A DNA stretch of 64,000 nucleotides, from contig CAYZMG010000013.1 of the NCBI GenBank assembly GCA_964479465.1, positions 8,453-72,452 on the forward strand, read 5' to 3'. The translations under genes and the position numbers were made by a program. The stretch comes from CADCTB01 sp964479465 (lineage in GTDB: Bacteria > Actinomycetota > Acidimicrobiia > Acidimicrobiales > AC-14). Shown here one piece after another: positions 49,704 to 58,494 of the stretch. The first letter of the stretch is position 1. Each line of letters begins with the position of its first letter. The notes below the pieces were generated by a model that searched no databases, had not been told where the DNA came from, and saw nothing but the letters and a program-made list of their open reading frames with translations.

Positions 49704-52700
49704 TCAGCTGCTGAAACGCCCCAGGGAGGCGACGGCCCGCTCCCGGTAGACCTCGGCGCCCTGCTCGCCGGCTCTGCGCACCGCGGCGTCGAGGTCGGCG
49801 CGGTCGGCGCGGAGCTCACCCCGCAACCGCAGCAACTCGGCCTCGCAGAACGACGTCCCCATGACGTCGACCTCGCCCAGGGCCTCCGCCACGGCGCGCT
49901 CGGCGCGGTCGACCCGTCCGAGCCGCTGCCACGCCTCCGCGGCCAAGGCCAGCCAGAAGGGCCGCCACGGCCGGATGGAGGCCAACGCCGCCGGGGGCAG
50001 GGCATGCAGTGCGGCGCCGAGCTGGGCGGCAGAGTCGGGCCGATGAGCGGCCGTCCACAACTGGGCCACCTTGGCATGAAAGGCGAAGTCGGCGAGCTGG
50101 TGGGTGCCGGAGTGGACGAGGAGCTCCTCGGCGAAGCGCCCGACCTCGGTGACCGTGCCACTCAGCACGCGGGCGAAGACGGCGAAGGCCAGGCCGATGG
50201 CCACGCTGAACGGATCGCCCAGGGCGCGGGCCCGGGCCAAGGCGCCGTCGATAAGTGCCTGCCCCTTCTCGTGGCGCCCGTGTAGGTGGTGGGCCATGGC
50301 CAGCCAACTGTCGACCTGCACCCGGAGGTCGGCATGGGTGACATGCGCCAGCGTGTCGTCGGGCAGAACGTCGGCGAGCTCCTTGCCGGCGGTGAGATGC
50401 CGGGCCCCCTTGTCCAGCTCGCCGGCGCAGAGCGCCACGCTCCCGAGGCCGAGGTGGGCGGTGGCGGTGACGACGGGTTCGGAGGCATCGACGCCCAGAC
50501 GGAGCAGGTGCTCACCCAGCGCCCGGGCGCCGGCCAGGTCGCCCCTGGCCCACGCAAAGCTGAGAAGGCCCCACAGAGGCTGGAGGAGCCGGCGCTGGTC
50601 GCCGAGGGATTGGCACAGCTCCGTGGCCCGGGTCCATGCCGCCGCCGTCTCGGAGACGGCAACCCCTTTGACCAGCGTCAGCAGCGGCGCCAGCTGATCT
50701 TGGACGGCCAGCTCATGCAGATCACGATCCGGCCCGGGCGCCATCGTTGCCACGAGCTCCAACGCCCGCCGGAGGTGGCTCTCGGCCACCTCGTAGGCCA
50801 GTGCCGCTTGCGCCGCCGCTGAGGCGCGCAAGGCAGCAGCAACTGCCCGATCCGGGCCGGTGACGGGCACCGCTTCGTACAGGTGGCGGGCCACCTCGGT
50901 GGCCGCCGCCTGGTCGCCGCCGACATGTTCGAGCGCCTCGGCGACCTGGCCATGCAGGCGGGCGCGGCGCAGGCGGGAGGCCTCGGCGTACACAGTCTCC
51001 TGCACCAGGGCGTGGGAGAAGACGAACCGCGCCGGCGCCGCCGGCTGCTCGGCCACCACGCCGGCGGCCACCGCCAGGTCGACGAGATCCAGGGCGGGGT
51101 CGAGTTCCACGCCGGCGGCCACCGCCACGACCCGGAGGTCGAAGTCCAGCCCTGCGACGGCGGCGACGGTGAGGAGACGCCGCGTCTCATCCGGGAGCCG
51201 GGCCAGGCGGCGCTCGACCACCTGGCGGACGGCCCAGGGCACGGCGGCGCCGGCGGCGTCCTCCGTCAACTGCCTCTCGGCTACGAGCAGGCGGGTGAGC
51301 TCGCCGACGAAGAAGGGGTTGCCCGCAGCCCGGGACCACACGAGGTCGACAACAGCCGCCGGCGCCTCGCCGCCGGCCTCGTGGGCCATGAACTGGGCGA
51401 CCTCATCCCGCTCCAACCCGCCGAGGCGAACGTGGAGGCCGCGTGGCAGCCGGCCCAGGGCGGCCAGAGTCTCCGTGAGCCGCGCATCGGGTGCAGGGTC
51501 GACGTCGCGGTAGGTGGCGACCAGCAGGGCGTTCAGCGCCGGGATGCGCCGGGCCACGTGGGTGGTGAGGTCCAGCGAGGGCGGATCGGCCCACTGGAGG
51601 TCGTCGATGACCAGCGCGAGAGTCCCGGAGGCCGCCAGGCCTTCGAGGAAGCCGCCGACGGCTTCGAAGAAGCGGAAGCGGGCGCCGGCCGGATCCAGCG
51701 GTGGGAGCGACGCCAGATCCCCGACCACGGCGCCGACCTCGGGGACCAGTTGGGCGAGTTGGGCGCCGTGGCTGTGGAGCGCGGCCTGCACCGCCTCCGT
51801 GTCGGGGTGGCGGAGCAGGGCTCGGATGACCTGGATCCAGGGCCAGAACGGGGGCGCCCCGTCGCCCTCCTCGCAGCGGCCCCAGGCCACCGCGCAACCG
51901 CGGGCGGCTGCGGCGCTCACCGCTTGCTGTACCAGACGGGTCTTGCCGATGCCCGGCTCGCCGGCCACCAGGACGAAGCCACCGGATTGTTCTGCCGAGC
52001 GGGCCAGGGCAAGATCCATGACGGCCAACTGGGCGGTCCGGCCGACGAAGACGTCCTCCAAGGCCACCGTTGTGGCGGGGGGAGGGGGGGCTACGAGCGC
52101 CGCCGGCAGCGCCTCCGCGGCCGGCGGCGTCCAGTCGAGCTTCGGTTCCTGGGCGAGTATGCAGGACTCGAGCCGGCGCAGGTCCGGTCCCGGGTCGATC
52201 CCCAGCTCGTCACCGAGGAAGGTCCTGGCCGCGGCGTAGGCCCTCAGCGCCTCGGCCTGGCGTCCGGAGCGGTACAGGGCAACCATCAGGAGGCCCACCA
52301 GGCGCTCTCTGAGCGGGTGCAGCTGGACCAGGGCCTCGAGCTCGCCCACCACCGAGGTGTGGGCGCCGAGGGCCAGGTCGGCCTCGATCCGATTTTCCAG
52401 CACCGCCACCCGAAGGCTCTCCAGCCGCTCCGCTTCCAGGGCGGCGAAATCGAACTCTTCCATGGCCCGGCCCCGCCACAGCGAGAGGGCCTCGCCGAGA
52501 TCCCGCCGGGCCGCACCCGGCCGTCCGCCGGCCAGGTGCCGGCTTCCCTGGGCGGCCAGTTCCTCGAAGTCGGCGGCGTCATACTCGCCGGGTGCGATGC
52601 GAAGCAGGTAACCGGGTGGATGGGTGACGATCCGCTCCGGGGGCGTGCGGGCCGGACGTTCCGGCTCCAGGATGCGCCGGAGGTTGGCGATGTAGACCGG

Positions 52701-52901
52701 CAGGCTGCCCATCGAACGCCCGGCGGGCGCCGCCGGCCACAGGAACTCGGCAAACCGGTCGAGGGAAACAACCCGGTTGGCGTTGACAAGTAGGGCGGCG
52801 AGGACGAGGCGCTGCTTCGGGCGCCCAAGGTCAAGGCGCTCCTCGCCGCTGGTCGCATCGAGCGGCCCGAGCAGCCCGAAGTGCATTCGTCCGCCGCTCA
52901 T
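49704..52901 (-). CDS. SARP/BTAD-type regulator fused to an AAA ATPase and TPR-like region
   Basis: 1065 residues from ATG 52901. N-terminal winged helix (about 1-95, FGLLGPLDATSGEERLDLGR and VSLDRFAEFLWP), BTAD domain (about 100-245, AADFEELAAQGSRHLAGGRP). ATPase: Walker A VAGEPGIGKTRLVQQ (about 315), Walker B LALVIDDLQWADPPSLD. The C-terminal third is helical repeat. Large AfsR-type regulators of this kind activate secondary metabolism or stress genes. Next to a binding protein on the same strand; target unknown. Confidence 0.88.
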   Translation of the reverse strand: MSGGRMHFGLLGPLDATSGEERLDLGRPKQRLVLAALLVNANRVVSLDRFAEFLWPAAPAGRSMGSLPVYIANLRRILEPERPARTPPERIVTHPPGYLLRIAPGEYDAADFEELAAQGSRHLAGGRPGAARRDLGEALSLWRGRAMEEFDFAALEAERLESLRVAVLENRIEADLALGAHTSVVGELEALVQLHPLRERLVGLLMVALYRSGRQAEALRAYAAARTFLGDELGIDPGPDLRRLESCILAQEPKLDWTPPAAEALPAALVAPPPPATTVALEDVFVGRTAQLAVMDLALARSAEQSGGFVLVAGEPGIGKTRLVQQAVSAAAARGCAVAWGRCEEGDGAPPFWPWIQVIRALLRHPDTEAVQAALHSHGAQLAQLVPEVGAVVGDLASLPPLDPAGARFRFFEAVGGFLEGLAASGTLALVIDDLQWADPPSLDLTTHVARRIPALNALLVATYRDVDPAPDARLTETLAALGRLPRGLHVRLGGLERDEVAQFMAHEAGGEAPAAVVDLVWSRAAGNPFFVGELTRLLVAERQLTEDAAGAAVPWAVRQVVERRLARLPDETRRLLTVAAVAGLDFDLRVVAVAAGVELDPALDLVDLAVAAGVVAEQPAAPARFVFSHALVQETVYAEASRLRRARLHGQVAEALEHVGGDQAAATEVARHLYEAVPVTGPDRAVAAALRASAAAQAALAYEVAESHLRRALELVATMAPGPDRDLHELAVQDQLAPLLTLVKGVAVSETAAAWTRATELCQSLGDQRRLLQPLWGLLSFAWARGDLAGARALGEHLLRLGVDASEPVVTATAHLGLGSVALCAGELDKGARHLTAGKELADVLPDDTLAHVTHADLRVQVDSWLAMAHHLHGRHEKGQALIDGALARARALGDPFSVAIGLAFAVFARVLSGTVTEVGRFAEELLVHSGTHQLADFAFHAKVAQLWTAAHRPDSAAQLGAALHALPPAALASIRPWRPFWLALAAEAWQRLGRVDRAERAVAEALGEVDVMGTSFCEAELLRLRGELRADRADLDAAVRRAGEQGAEVYRERAVASLGRFSS

Positions 52902-52925
52902 GGCGCCCAAACTAGAGCGCGCTCG

Positions 52926-54437
52926 CTACCCGGACGGGGAAAGCGTCAGCCAGGTCTGGCTGATGGCCGACGGGTGGGGCTCGCCGAGGTCGACACCCGT
53001 GCGCATCCCGTAGACACCGAAGACGCCGGCCACGGGCACCACGGCGAACTCGCGGTTCACGAGGGCGGCGGTCATGGCCGCCGCCAGCCCCTGGACGTCC
53101 TCCCCGCTGGTCGCCGCTGCCGCCTGGGTGACCAGCGCCGAGTAGTCGGGATCGGGGGCTGTACGCAGCGCCAGCAGGAAGGCCGGGTTGGCGTCGTTCT
53201 GATTGGGCATCGCCAGCTCGACGTCGTACCCGCGGTCGCGGTTCTGCTCGCCCGTCCTGATGTCGTGCGCCTTGCGGACAGCTGTCTCGATGCCGATGTC
53301 CCTCAGCTGGGCGGCGATGAACCGCAGCCCCGCCTCCGGGACCGACGGCCCGCCGATGAAGGTCAGCGACAGCCGGCGGGCACCACTGGTGCGGATGCCA
53401 TCGGCGCCGGCCTTCCAGCCTGCCTCGTCGAGGATCTGGCGGGCGCGAGCCGGCTCGAAGGTGGACTGGGCCACCGACGCCGCCGCCCCGCCCAAAACCG
53501 CCGGCGGGGACATCCACCGGCCGGGCTCGCCGTTGCCCCCCAGCACCTCGGCGACGTAGCGCTGCCGGTCCACCGCCAGCGAGACGGCCTGGCGCAGCGC
53601 CCGGTCGGCCACGAACTGCCCGGTGGCGCTGAAAAGGAGGACCTGGGTTGCCCCCAACGGGGCCCGGACCACCCGGAACCCGTCGGCCTCGACCGCAGCC
53701 ACCGCGTCCCGGGGCAGCCCGGTCACCATGTCGACCTCCCCGCGGCGGAGGGCCTCCAGGCGGATCTCGGGCTCGGGCATGAACCGGAACGTGATCCGCT
53801 CCGCCCGGGCCTTCGTCCCCCAGTATCCGTCGAAGCGCTCCACGACGAGCTGGCGGCGGGGCTGGTACTCGACCACCCTGAACGGTCCGGTGCCGACCGG
53901 TGGCTCGGAGTCGTTGTGGGCGTCCTGGGGCACGATCGGGCCCTCGGGATGCACGAGCTGCTCCGGCAGGCGCAGGTTGGGCGTGGTGGACACGAAGTCG
54001 ACGGTGAGATCGTCGACCTTGGTGACCGTCTGCAGGGTGCCGGACACCGACCGCAGTAGCGCCTCCCGGCCGGTCCAGGACCACACCACGTCGTCGGCCC
54101 CGAAGTGCCGGCCGTCGTGCCAGGTCACGTTCGGGCGGAGGTGGAAGCGCCACGTTGTGGGGTCGACCATCTCCCACCGCTCGGCCAGGCCGGGGCGCAC
54201 GGTGAAGTCGGGGGCGAGGGAGACGAGCGGCTCGTACACGCCGGCGTTGAGTTCGCCGGCGGCGAAGTGGCGGGCGGTGGCGCCCTGGCCGGTGAGGGGC
54301 CAGATGTCCTCGCCGACGCCGATGCGGACCTCGCCGGCCCGGGCCGGGCCGGCGATCGACGGCTCCGGACCGTCCCCGCCGCCCGAGCAGGCCGCAGCCA
54401 GGCAGGCCACGACGAGCATGCCGACCACCCTGCCCAA
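52926..54437 (-). CDS. Family 5 ABC substrate-binding lipoprotein (peptide/nickel-type)
   Basis: About 503 residues from TTG 54437 (GTG 54428 and ATG 54419 are alternatives); signal ends LAAACSGGG. Family 5 pattern: GVYEPLVSLAPDFTVRPGLA, AERWEMVDPTTWRFHLRPNV, WHDGRHFGADDV, GTGPFRVVEY, FDGYWGTKARAERITFR, RQAVSLAVDRQRYVAEVLGG. The ligand is unknown: a nickel role beside a nickel enzyme is tempting, but the locus is 35 kb from the hydrogenase and no permease is adjacent. Confidence 0.88.
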   Translation of the reverse strand: MGRVVGMLVVACLAAACSGGGDGPEPSIAGPARAGEVRIGVGEDIWPLTGQGATARHFAAGELNAGVYEPLVSLAPDFTVRPGLAERWEMVDPTTWRFHLRPNVTWHDGRHFGADDVVWSWTGREALLRSVSGTLQTVTKVDDLTVDFVSTTPNLRLPEQLVHPEGPIVPQDAHNDSEPPVGTGPFRVVEYQPRRQLVVERFDGYWGTKARAERITFRFMPEPEIRLEALRRGEVDMVTGLPRDAVAAVEADGFRVVRAPLGATQVLLFSATGQFVADRALRQAVSLAVDRQRYVAEVLGGNGEPGRWMSPPAVLGGAAASVAQSTFEPARARQILDEAGWKAGADGIRTSGARRLSLTFIGGPSVPEAGLRFIAAQLRDIGIETAVRKAHDIRTGEQNRDRGYDVELAMPNQNDANPAFLLALRTAPDPDYSALVTQAAAATSGEDVQGLAAAMTAALVNREFAVVPVAGVFGVYGMRTGVDLGEPHPSAISQTWLTLSPSG

Positions 54438-54621
54438 CCAGTCGCGCGAGACGATGGCCGGATCGTAGATCCTCCTCCCACCACAGCATCGATGCGACGA
54501 GTTCGAACAGATCGACGGCGCTTCGGGCCCCCTCCACGGACAAGGTTGGCGACAGGCGCTGTTCACCCGGCGAGAACGCATCCGAAATCGGAAGGTCACG
54601 GCCTCTTCGTAGGTTCGAGCG

Positions 54622-56136
54622 ATGGATCTCACCCGTGGAACCGAAGCCCGGAAACGACTGAAAGGGCTGTGGAGTTTCCAGGGCAAGTACCGGATCCTCC
54701 ACCTCACGTGGCTCGCCTTCTTCTTGTCCTTCGTGGTGTGGTTCAACTTCGCGCCGTTCGTCAACACCATCGGGGAGCAGTTCGGGCTCACCAAGGCCCA
54801 GAAGGTCACGATCGGCCTGTGCAACGTGGCCCTCACCGTCCCGGCGCGGATCTTCATCGGGATGGCGCTCGACCGCTACGGACCTCGCCGGGTCTATTCG
54901 GTCATCCTGATCTATTCGGCGTTCCCGTGTCTGGCCTTCGCCCTGGCGCAGACGTTCAGCCACCTCGTCGTGAGCCGGCTGGCGCTGAGCGTCGTCGGCG
55001 CCGGCTTCGTCGTCGGCATCCGCATGGTCTCGGAGTGGTTCCCGCCCCGTGAGGTGGGCATGGCCGAGGGCGTGTACGGCGGTTGGGGCAACTTCGGCTC
55101 GGCGGCCGCCGCTTTCAGCCTGCCGCTCGTGGCGGGGATCGTCGGCGGCGACGACGGCTGGCGCTGGGCGATTACCGCCACCGGCGTGGTCGCCCTGCTG
55201 TACGGGCTGTTCTACTTCCGGGCCGTCGAGGACACCCCTGAGGGCGTGCGCTACGCCCGGCCTCGCCGCCAGGGGGCGCTCGAGGTCACGACCAGATCCG
55301 CAGCCCACGGCCTGGCTCTCCTCACCATCCCGCTGGTCGCCATACTGGGCGTGATCCTGTGGCGAGTCTGGCTCGTCGAGGTGATCACCACGACGGTTCT
55401 GTGGGTTGGCCTGGTGGCCGTGGCGGCCTTCCTTGGCTTCCAGCTCACCACCGTGTACCGCGTCAATCGCCCGGCCATGCAGGGCGCCTACCCAGAGGCC
55501 GACCAGTACCCGTTCCGATCTGTGGTGGTGCTGTCGGTCGCCTACTTCTGCACGTTCGGCTCCGAGTTGGCGGTCGTCACGATGCTTCCTGCGTTCTTCG
55601 CCGACGCCTGGGGCCTCGGCCCGGCCGTGGCGGGCGTTGCCGCCTCCGCGTTCGCGTTCATGAACCTGGCGGCCCGGCCCGTCGGGGGCATGCTGTCCGA
55701 CCTACTCGGCTCCCGGAGGCGGACCCTGCGGACCCTGTTGGTCGGCTTGACCCTGGGGTACGCAGGCATGGCGCTGCTGGGCTCCGCATGGCCGGTGCCC
55801 CTGGCCATCGCCATGTGCATGGCATGTTCGTTCTTCGTCCAATCCGGAGAGGGCGCGGTGTTCGCCATCGTGCCCTTGGTGAAGAAGCGTGTGATTGGCC
55901 AGGTAGCCGGCATCGCCGGCGCCTACGGCAACGTCGGAGCGATCACCTTTCTCACCGTCTTCCTCTTCGTGAGCCCGTCGGTGTTCTTCATGGTCATCGC
56001 CGCCGCCGCGGTCGTAGGAGTGCTGGTCACGCACTGGCTCGTCGAACCGGCAAACAGCTTCGGTTCGGAACTGGCTGTGGACGAGCTGGAAGTGGTGCTG
56101 GCGGAGGACGTGTTGGAGGCTGTCACCGCCGGCTAA
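54622..56136 (+). CDS. narK: NarK-family nitrate/nitrite transporter
   Basis: 504 residues, about 12 spans. It has MALDRYGPRRVYS (loop 2-3), RMVSEWFPPREVGMAEGVYG then GGWGNFGSAAAAF, the nitrate signature of NNP transporters, and a second similar segment (GIAGAYGNVGAITFLTVFLF). It moves nitrate in or nitrite out. No nitrate reductase is in the window. Divergent from the binding-protein gene with a 184-base gap. Confidence 0.88.
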   Translation: MDLTRGTEARKRLKGLWSFQGKYRILHLTWLAFFLSFVVWFNFAPFVNTIGEQFGLTKAQKVTIGLCNVALTVPARIFIGMALDRYGPRRVYSVILIYSAFPCLAFALAQTFSHLVVSRLALSVVGAGFVVGIRMVSEWFPPREVGMAEGVYGGWGNFGSAAAAFSLPLVAGIVGGDDGWRWAITATGVVALLYGLFYFRAVEDTPEGVRYARPRRQGALEVTTRSAAHGLALLTIPLVAILGVILWRVWLVEVITTTVLWVGLVAVAAFLGFQLTTVYRVNRPAMQGAYPEADQYPFRSVVVLSVAYFCTFGSELAVVTMLPAFFADAWGLGPAVAGVAASAFAFMNLAARPVGGMLSDLLGSRRRTLRTLLVGLTLGYAGMALLGSAWPVPLAIAMCMACSFFVQSGEGAVFAIVPLVKKRVIGQVAGIAGAYGNVGAITFLTVFLFVSPSVFFMVIAAAAVVGVLVTHWLVEPANSFGSELAVDELEVVLAEDVLEAVTAG

Positions 56137-56254
56137 CGCCGTACCGGATGCCGGCGGCGAGAAGAATCGAACTCCTGTAACGGGCCTGGCCACGGCGAGG
56201 AAACAGGTTCAACCCGTTGCGGGTATCGCTCCAGACGGCGACCACGCCGGCACC

Positions 56255-56530
56255 ATGGCGGTCATGACTGACAAGGTCTGGACGGCCGCGGAGCTCCCGG
56301 CTGACTGCGTTCGCGACCAGGTCGTCGGCTACTTCAGCCTCACCATGGGCTCGGTTCGACGTGCCGACGCGCCGGCGAGGCTGGTCCGAGCGATGCCGGC
56401 GCACCCCGTCGGCATGGCCCCGCTCGCCCGTCTTGCTGTCCACCGACTCCACCAGGGCCATGGTCGCAGCGCGCTCCTACTGGCCGAGGCCCTCCGCAAG
56501 GCGGTGCGCAGCACGGCGGCTGCAGACGCG
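56255..56530 (+). pseudogene. Remnant of a TacT-like GNAT toxin
   Basis: About 90 residues of recognisable acetyltransferase: VVGYFSLTMGSVRRADAPAR, then HPVGMAPLARLAVHRLHQGH and a helix (ALLLAEALRKAV). This matches the GNAT toxins (VVGYYAL...HP(I/V)PxxLLARLAVxxxxQGxG). The N-terminal third and the C-terminal FYxxxGF part are missing, and Gln-Gly-x-Gly is altered to QGHGR. No antitoxin is adjacent. Judged a decayed module. Confidence 0.65.
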
Positions 56531-56658
56531 GCTCGCGCCCCGCCCAAACGTCTCACACCATGCCGGCGTTCGGGAATGGCGTCGCCGTCCAGCGCGAGCC
56601 GTGGTTATGGGGCGGCACTTCGGGCGAAAGATGACCCGCACGACCCGAGAACTCACCG

Positions 56659-58494
56659 ATGCGGCGCCGCGAATTTCGAGCACAGATGGGGGCGGCCTGG
56701 CATCGTTGCGACATGCGGGGGAGGCGGCAGGCGACGAGGTTGTTGGGACACGCGAATCGCCGGCTGGTTCTCGCCCTGGTCGGCGTCGAGCTCGTCCAGG
56801 CGGTACTGCCTCTCGGCGTCATCGCCGCCATCGGCGTCATCGTCGGGCGCGTTGTGGAGGGCGGAGGCATTGCCGTCCCTCTCGCCGGGATGAGCGCCCT
56901 TCTCCTCGTCCAGCAGCTCGTTGCCCCCCTCCGGGCCGCTGTCCAGTGGTCGGTCATCCGCGAGGTCGACGGCGAGGTCCGCAGCCGGGCCATGGAGGCG
57001 GCGTGCCGACCTGCCGGGATCGCATCCCTCGAGGATTCGGTCACCCTCGACCTGCTCGCCCTCGCCGGGGGGAACATCGACAAGCACTGGGACGCCACGC
57101 CAGGTGGCGCCGCCGCGGCCTTCGTCGCCCTGGGCGCACGCTACGTGCAGCTGGCCGGCGCAGCCGTGGTCCTCGCCCAGGTTTCCGTACCGGTGACCGC
57201 CGGCCTCCTTGCGGTGGTCATCCCGTCTTTCGTGCTTTGCCGGCGGTGGGCCGGCCTGCGCATCCAGGTACACCGCGACACCCTCGGCGTCGGCCGCGCC
57301 TCCCGCTACACCGCCGGCATCGCCAACGCGCCGCCGTACGCGAAGGAAGCCCGGCTCTTCTCGCTCGTGGGATGGATCCACGACCGCTACGGCGGGCAGT
57401 GGGACCAGATCTCGACGCCCCGACGCGCCGTCAGCCGCATCACCGTCCGGCGAACCGTCACCCTGCTCGTCACGATTTCCCCCCTGGTGGCCCTCGCCTG
57501 CGTGGCCGTGGGCCGAGCCGGGTTGGACGGCGACCCCGGGCCGCAGGGGCTGGCCGTGGCATTTCAGGCCACCCTCCTCCTCCTGGCCATCCTCGATCCG
57601 CGCGGCGAAGAGACCTACCAGCTCGACTTCGGCCTCGCCGCCCACGACGCCCTCGTCGAGGTCGAGCAACGGATCGCCGCCATGTCCCCGCTCGGCCGCA
57701 CGCGGTCCGGCCGGAGCGCGACCGGCCTCCCGTCGCGCGCTATCTCCCTATCGGGTGTCTCCTTCGCCTACGGCGGCGCGACCAAGGTGCTCGATCGCCT
57801 GGACCTCACCATCCCGGCGGGAACCTCCGTGGCCATCGTCGGCGTGAACGGGGCCGGGAAGACCACGCTCGTGAAGCTGCTCGCCGGTCTGTACGAGCCG
57901 CAGGCGGGGGAGATCACCGTCGACGGGATCACCCTGGACGACCTCGACCTCCCGTCATGGCGACGCCAGCTGGCGGTGATCTTCCAGGACTTCGTCCGTT
58001 ACGAGCTCTCGGCGGCCGACAACGTGGGCTTCGGCGGCCCGCGCGTGGCCCGGGACCGCGACACACTCGATCGCGTCGCAGCGCGCGCCGGCGTCGCCGA
58101 GGTCGTGTCGAGCCTCCCCGGCGGTTGGGACACGCCGCTGGCACGCCAGTACACGGGCGGGGCCGACCTGTCAGGTGGGCAGTGGCAGCGGGTCGCCCTG
58201 GCCCGGGCGCTCTGCGCGGTCGAGGCCGGCGCCCGCGTTCTCGTGCTGGACGAGCCGACAGCCAACCTCGACGTCCGGGCCGAGGCCGAGCTGTTCCGCG
58301 ACTTCCTCCAGCTCACGTCGGGCCTGACCACCATCCTCATCTCCCACCGGTTCTCGACCGTCCGCCACGCCGACCTGATCTGCGTGCTCGACGGGGGCCG
58401 GGTGGTGGAGCAAGGCAGCCACGAGGATCTCGTCGCCGCGGGAGGGCGGTACGCCCGGCTCTTCGGCCTCCAGGCGGCCCGGTTCCGTGACTGA
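56659..58494 (+). CDS. ABC exporter half-transporter, first of pair
   Basis: 611 residues from ATG 56659 (ATGs at 56686 or 56713 are possible). Transmembrane domain about 20-330 with NRRLVLALVGVELVQAVLPL. The ATPase domain about 355-605 has VGVNGAGKTTLVKLLAGLYE (Walker A), DLSGGQWQRVALARAL (signature) and VLVLDEPTANLDVRAE (Walker B), then ISHRFSTVRHAD. It overlaps the next gene by eight bases, so the two probably form a heterodimeric exporter. Substrate unknown. Confidence 0.9.
   Translation: MRRREFRAQMGAAWHRCDMRGRRQATRLLGHANRRLVLALVGVELVQAVLPLGVIAAIGVIVGRVVEGGGIAVPLAGMSALLLVQQLVAPLRAAVQWSVIREVDGEVRSRAMEAACRPAGIASLEDSVTLDLLALAGGNIDKHWDATPGGAAAAFVALGARYVQLAGAAVVLAQVSVPVTAGLLAVVIPSFVLCRRWAGLRIQVHRDTLGVGRASRYTAGIANAPPYAKEARLFSLVGWIHDRYGGQWDQISTPRRAVSRITVRRTVTLLVTISPLVALACVAVGRAGLDGDPGPQGLAVAFQATLLLLAILDPRGEETYQLDFGLAAHDALVEVEQRIAAMSPLGRTRSGRSATGLPSRAISLSGVSFAYGGATKVLDRLDLTIPAGTSVAIVGVNGAGKTTLVKLLAGLYEPQAGEITVDGITLDDLDLPSWRRQLAVIFQDFVRYELSAADNVGFGGPRVARDRDTLDRVAARAGVAEVVSSLPGGWDTPLARQYTGGADLSGGQWQRVALARALCAVEAGARVLVLDEPTANLDVRAEAELFRDFLQLTSGLTTILISHRFSTVRHADLICVLDGGRVVEQGSHEDLVAAGGRYARLFGLQAARFRD

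Noticed and set aside
50883..52793. 636-codon plus-strand frame opposite the SARP regulator
   Set aside because: Antisense shadow; no ribosome binding site, no recognisable domain, and the minus-strand gene has full family motifs.
52926..54437. Nickel-specific binding protein for the hydrogenase
   Set aside because: Family 5 membership is clear, but nothing in sequence or neighbourhood points to nickel.
56150..56200. tRNA-like T-arm on the minus strand (GGAG-TTCGATT-CTTC)
   Set aside because: No matching acceptor 5' strand, D-arm or anticodon arm could be built at the right distances.
56123..56280. Possible sialidase fragment on the minus strand (VVAVWSDTRNG)
   Set aside because: Only about eleven residues resemble the family and the flanks do not; chance similarity in GC-rich sequence is likely.
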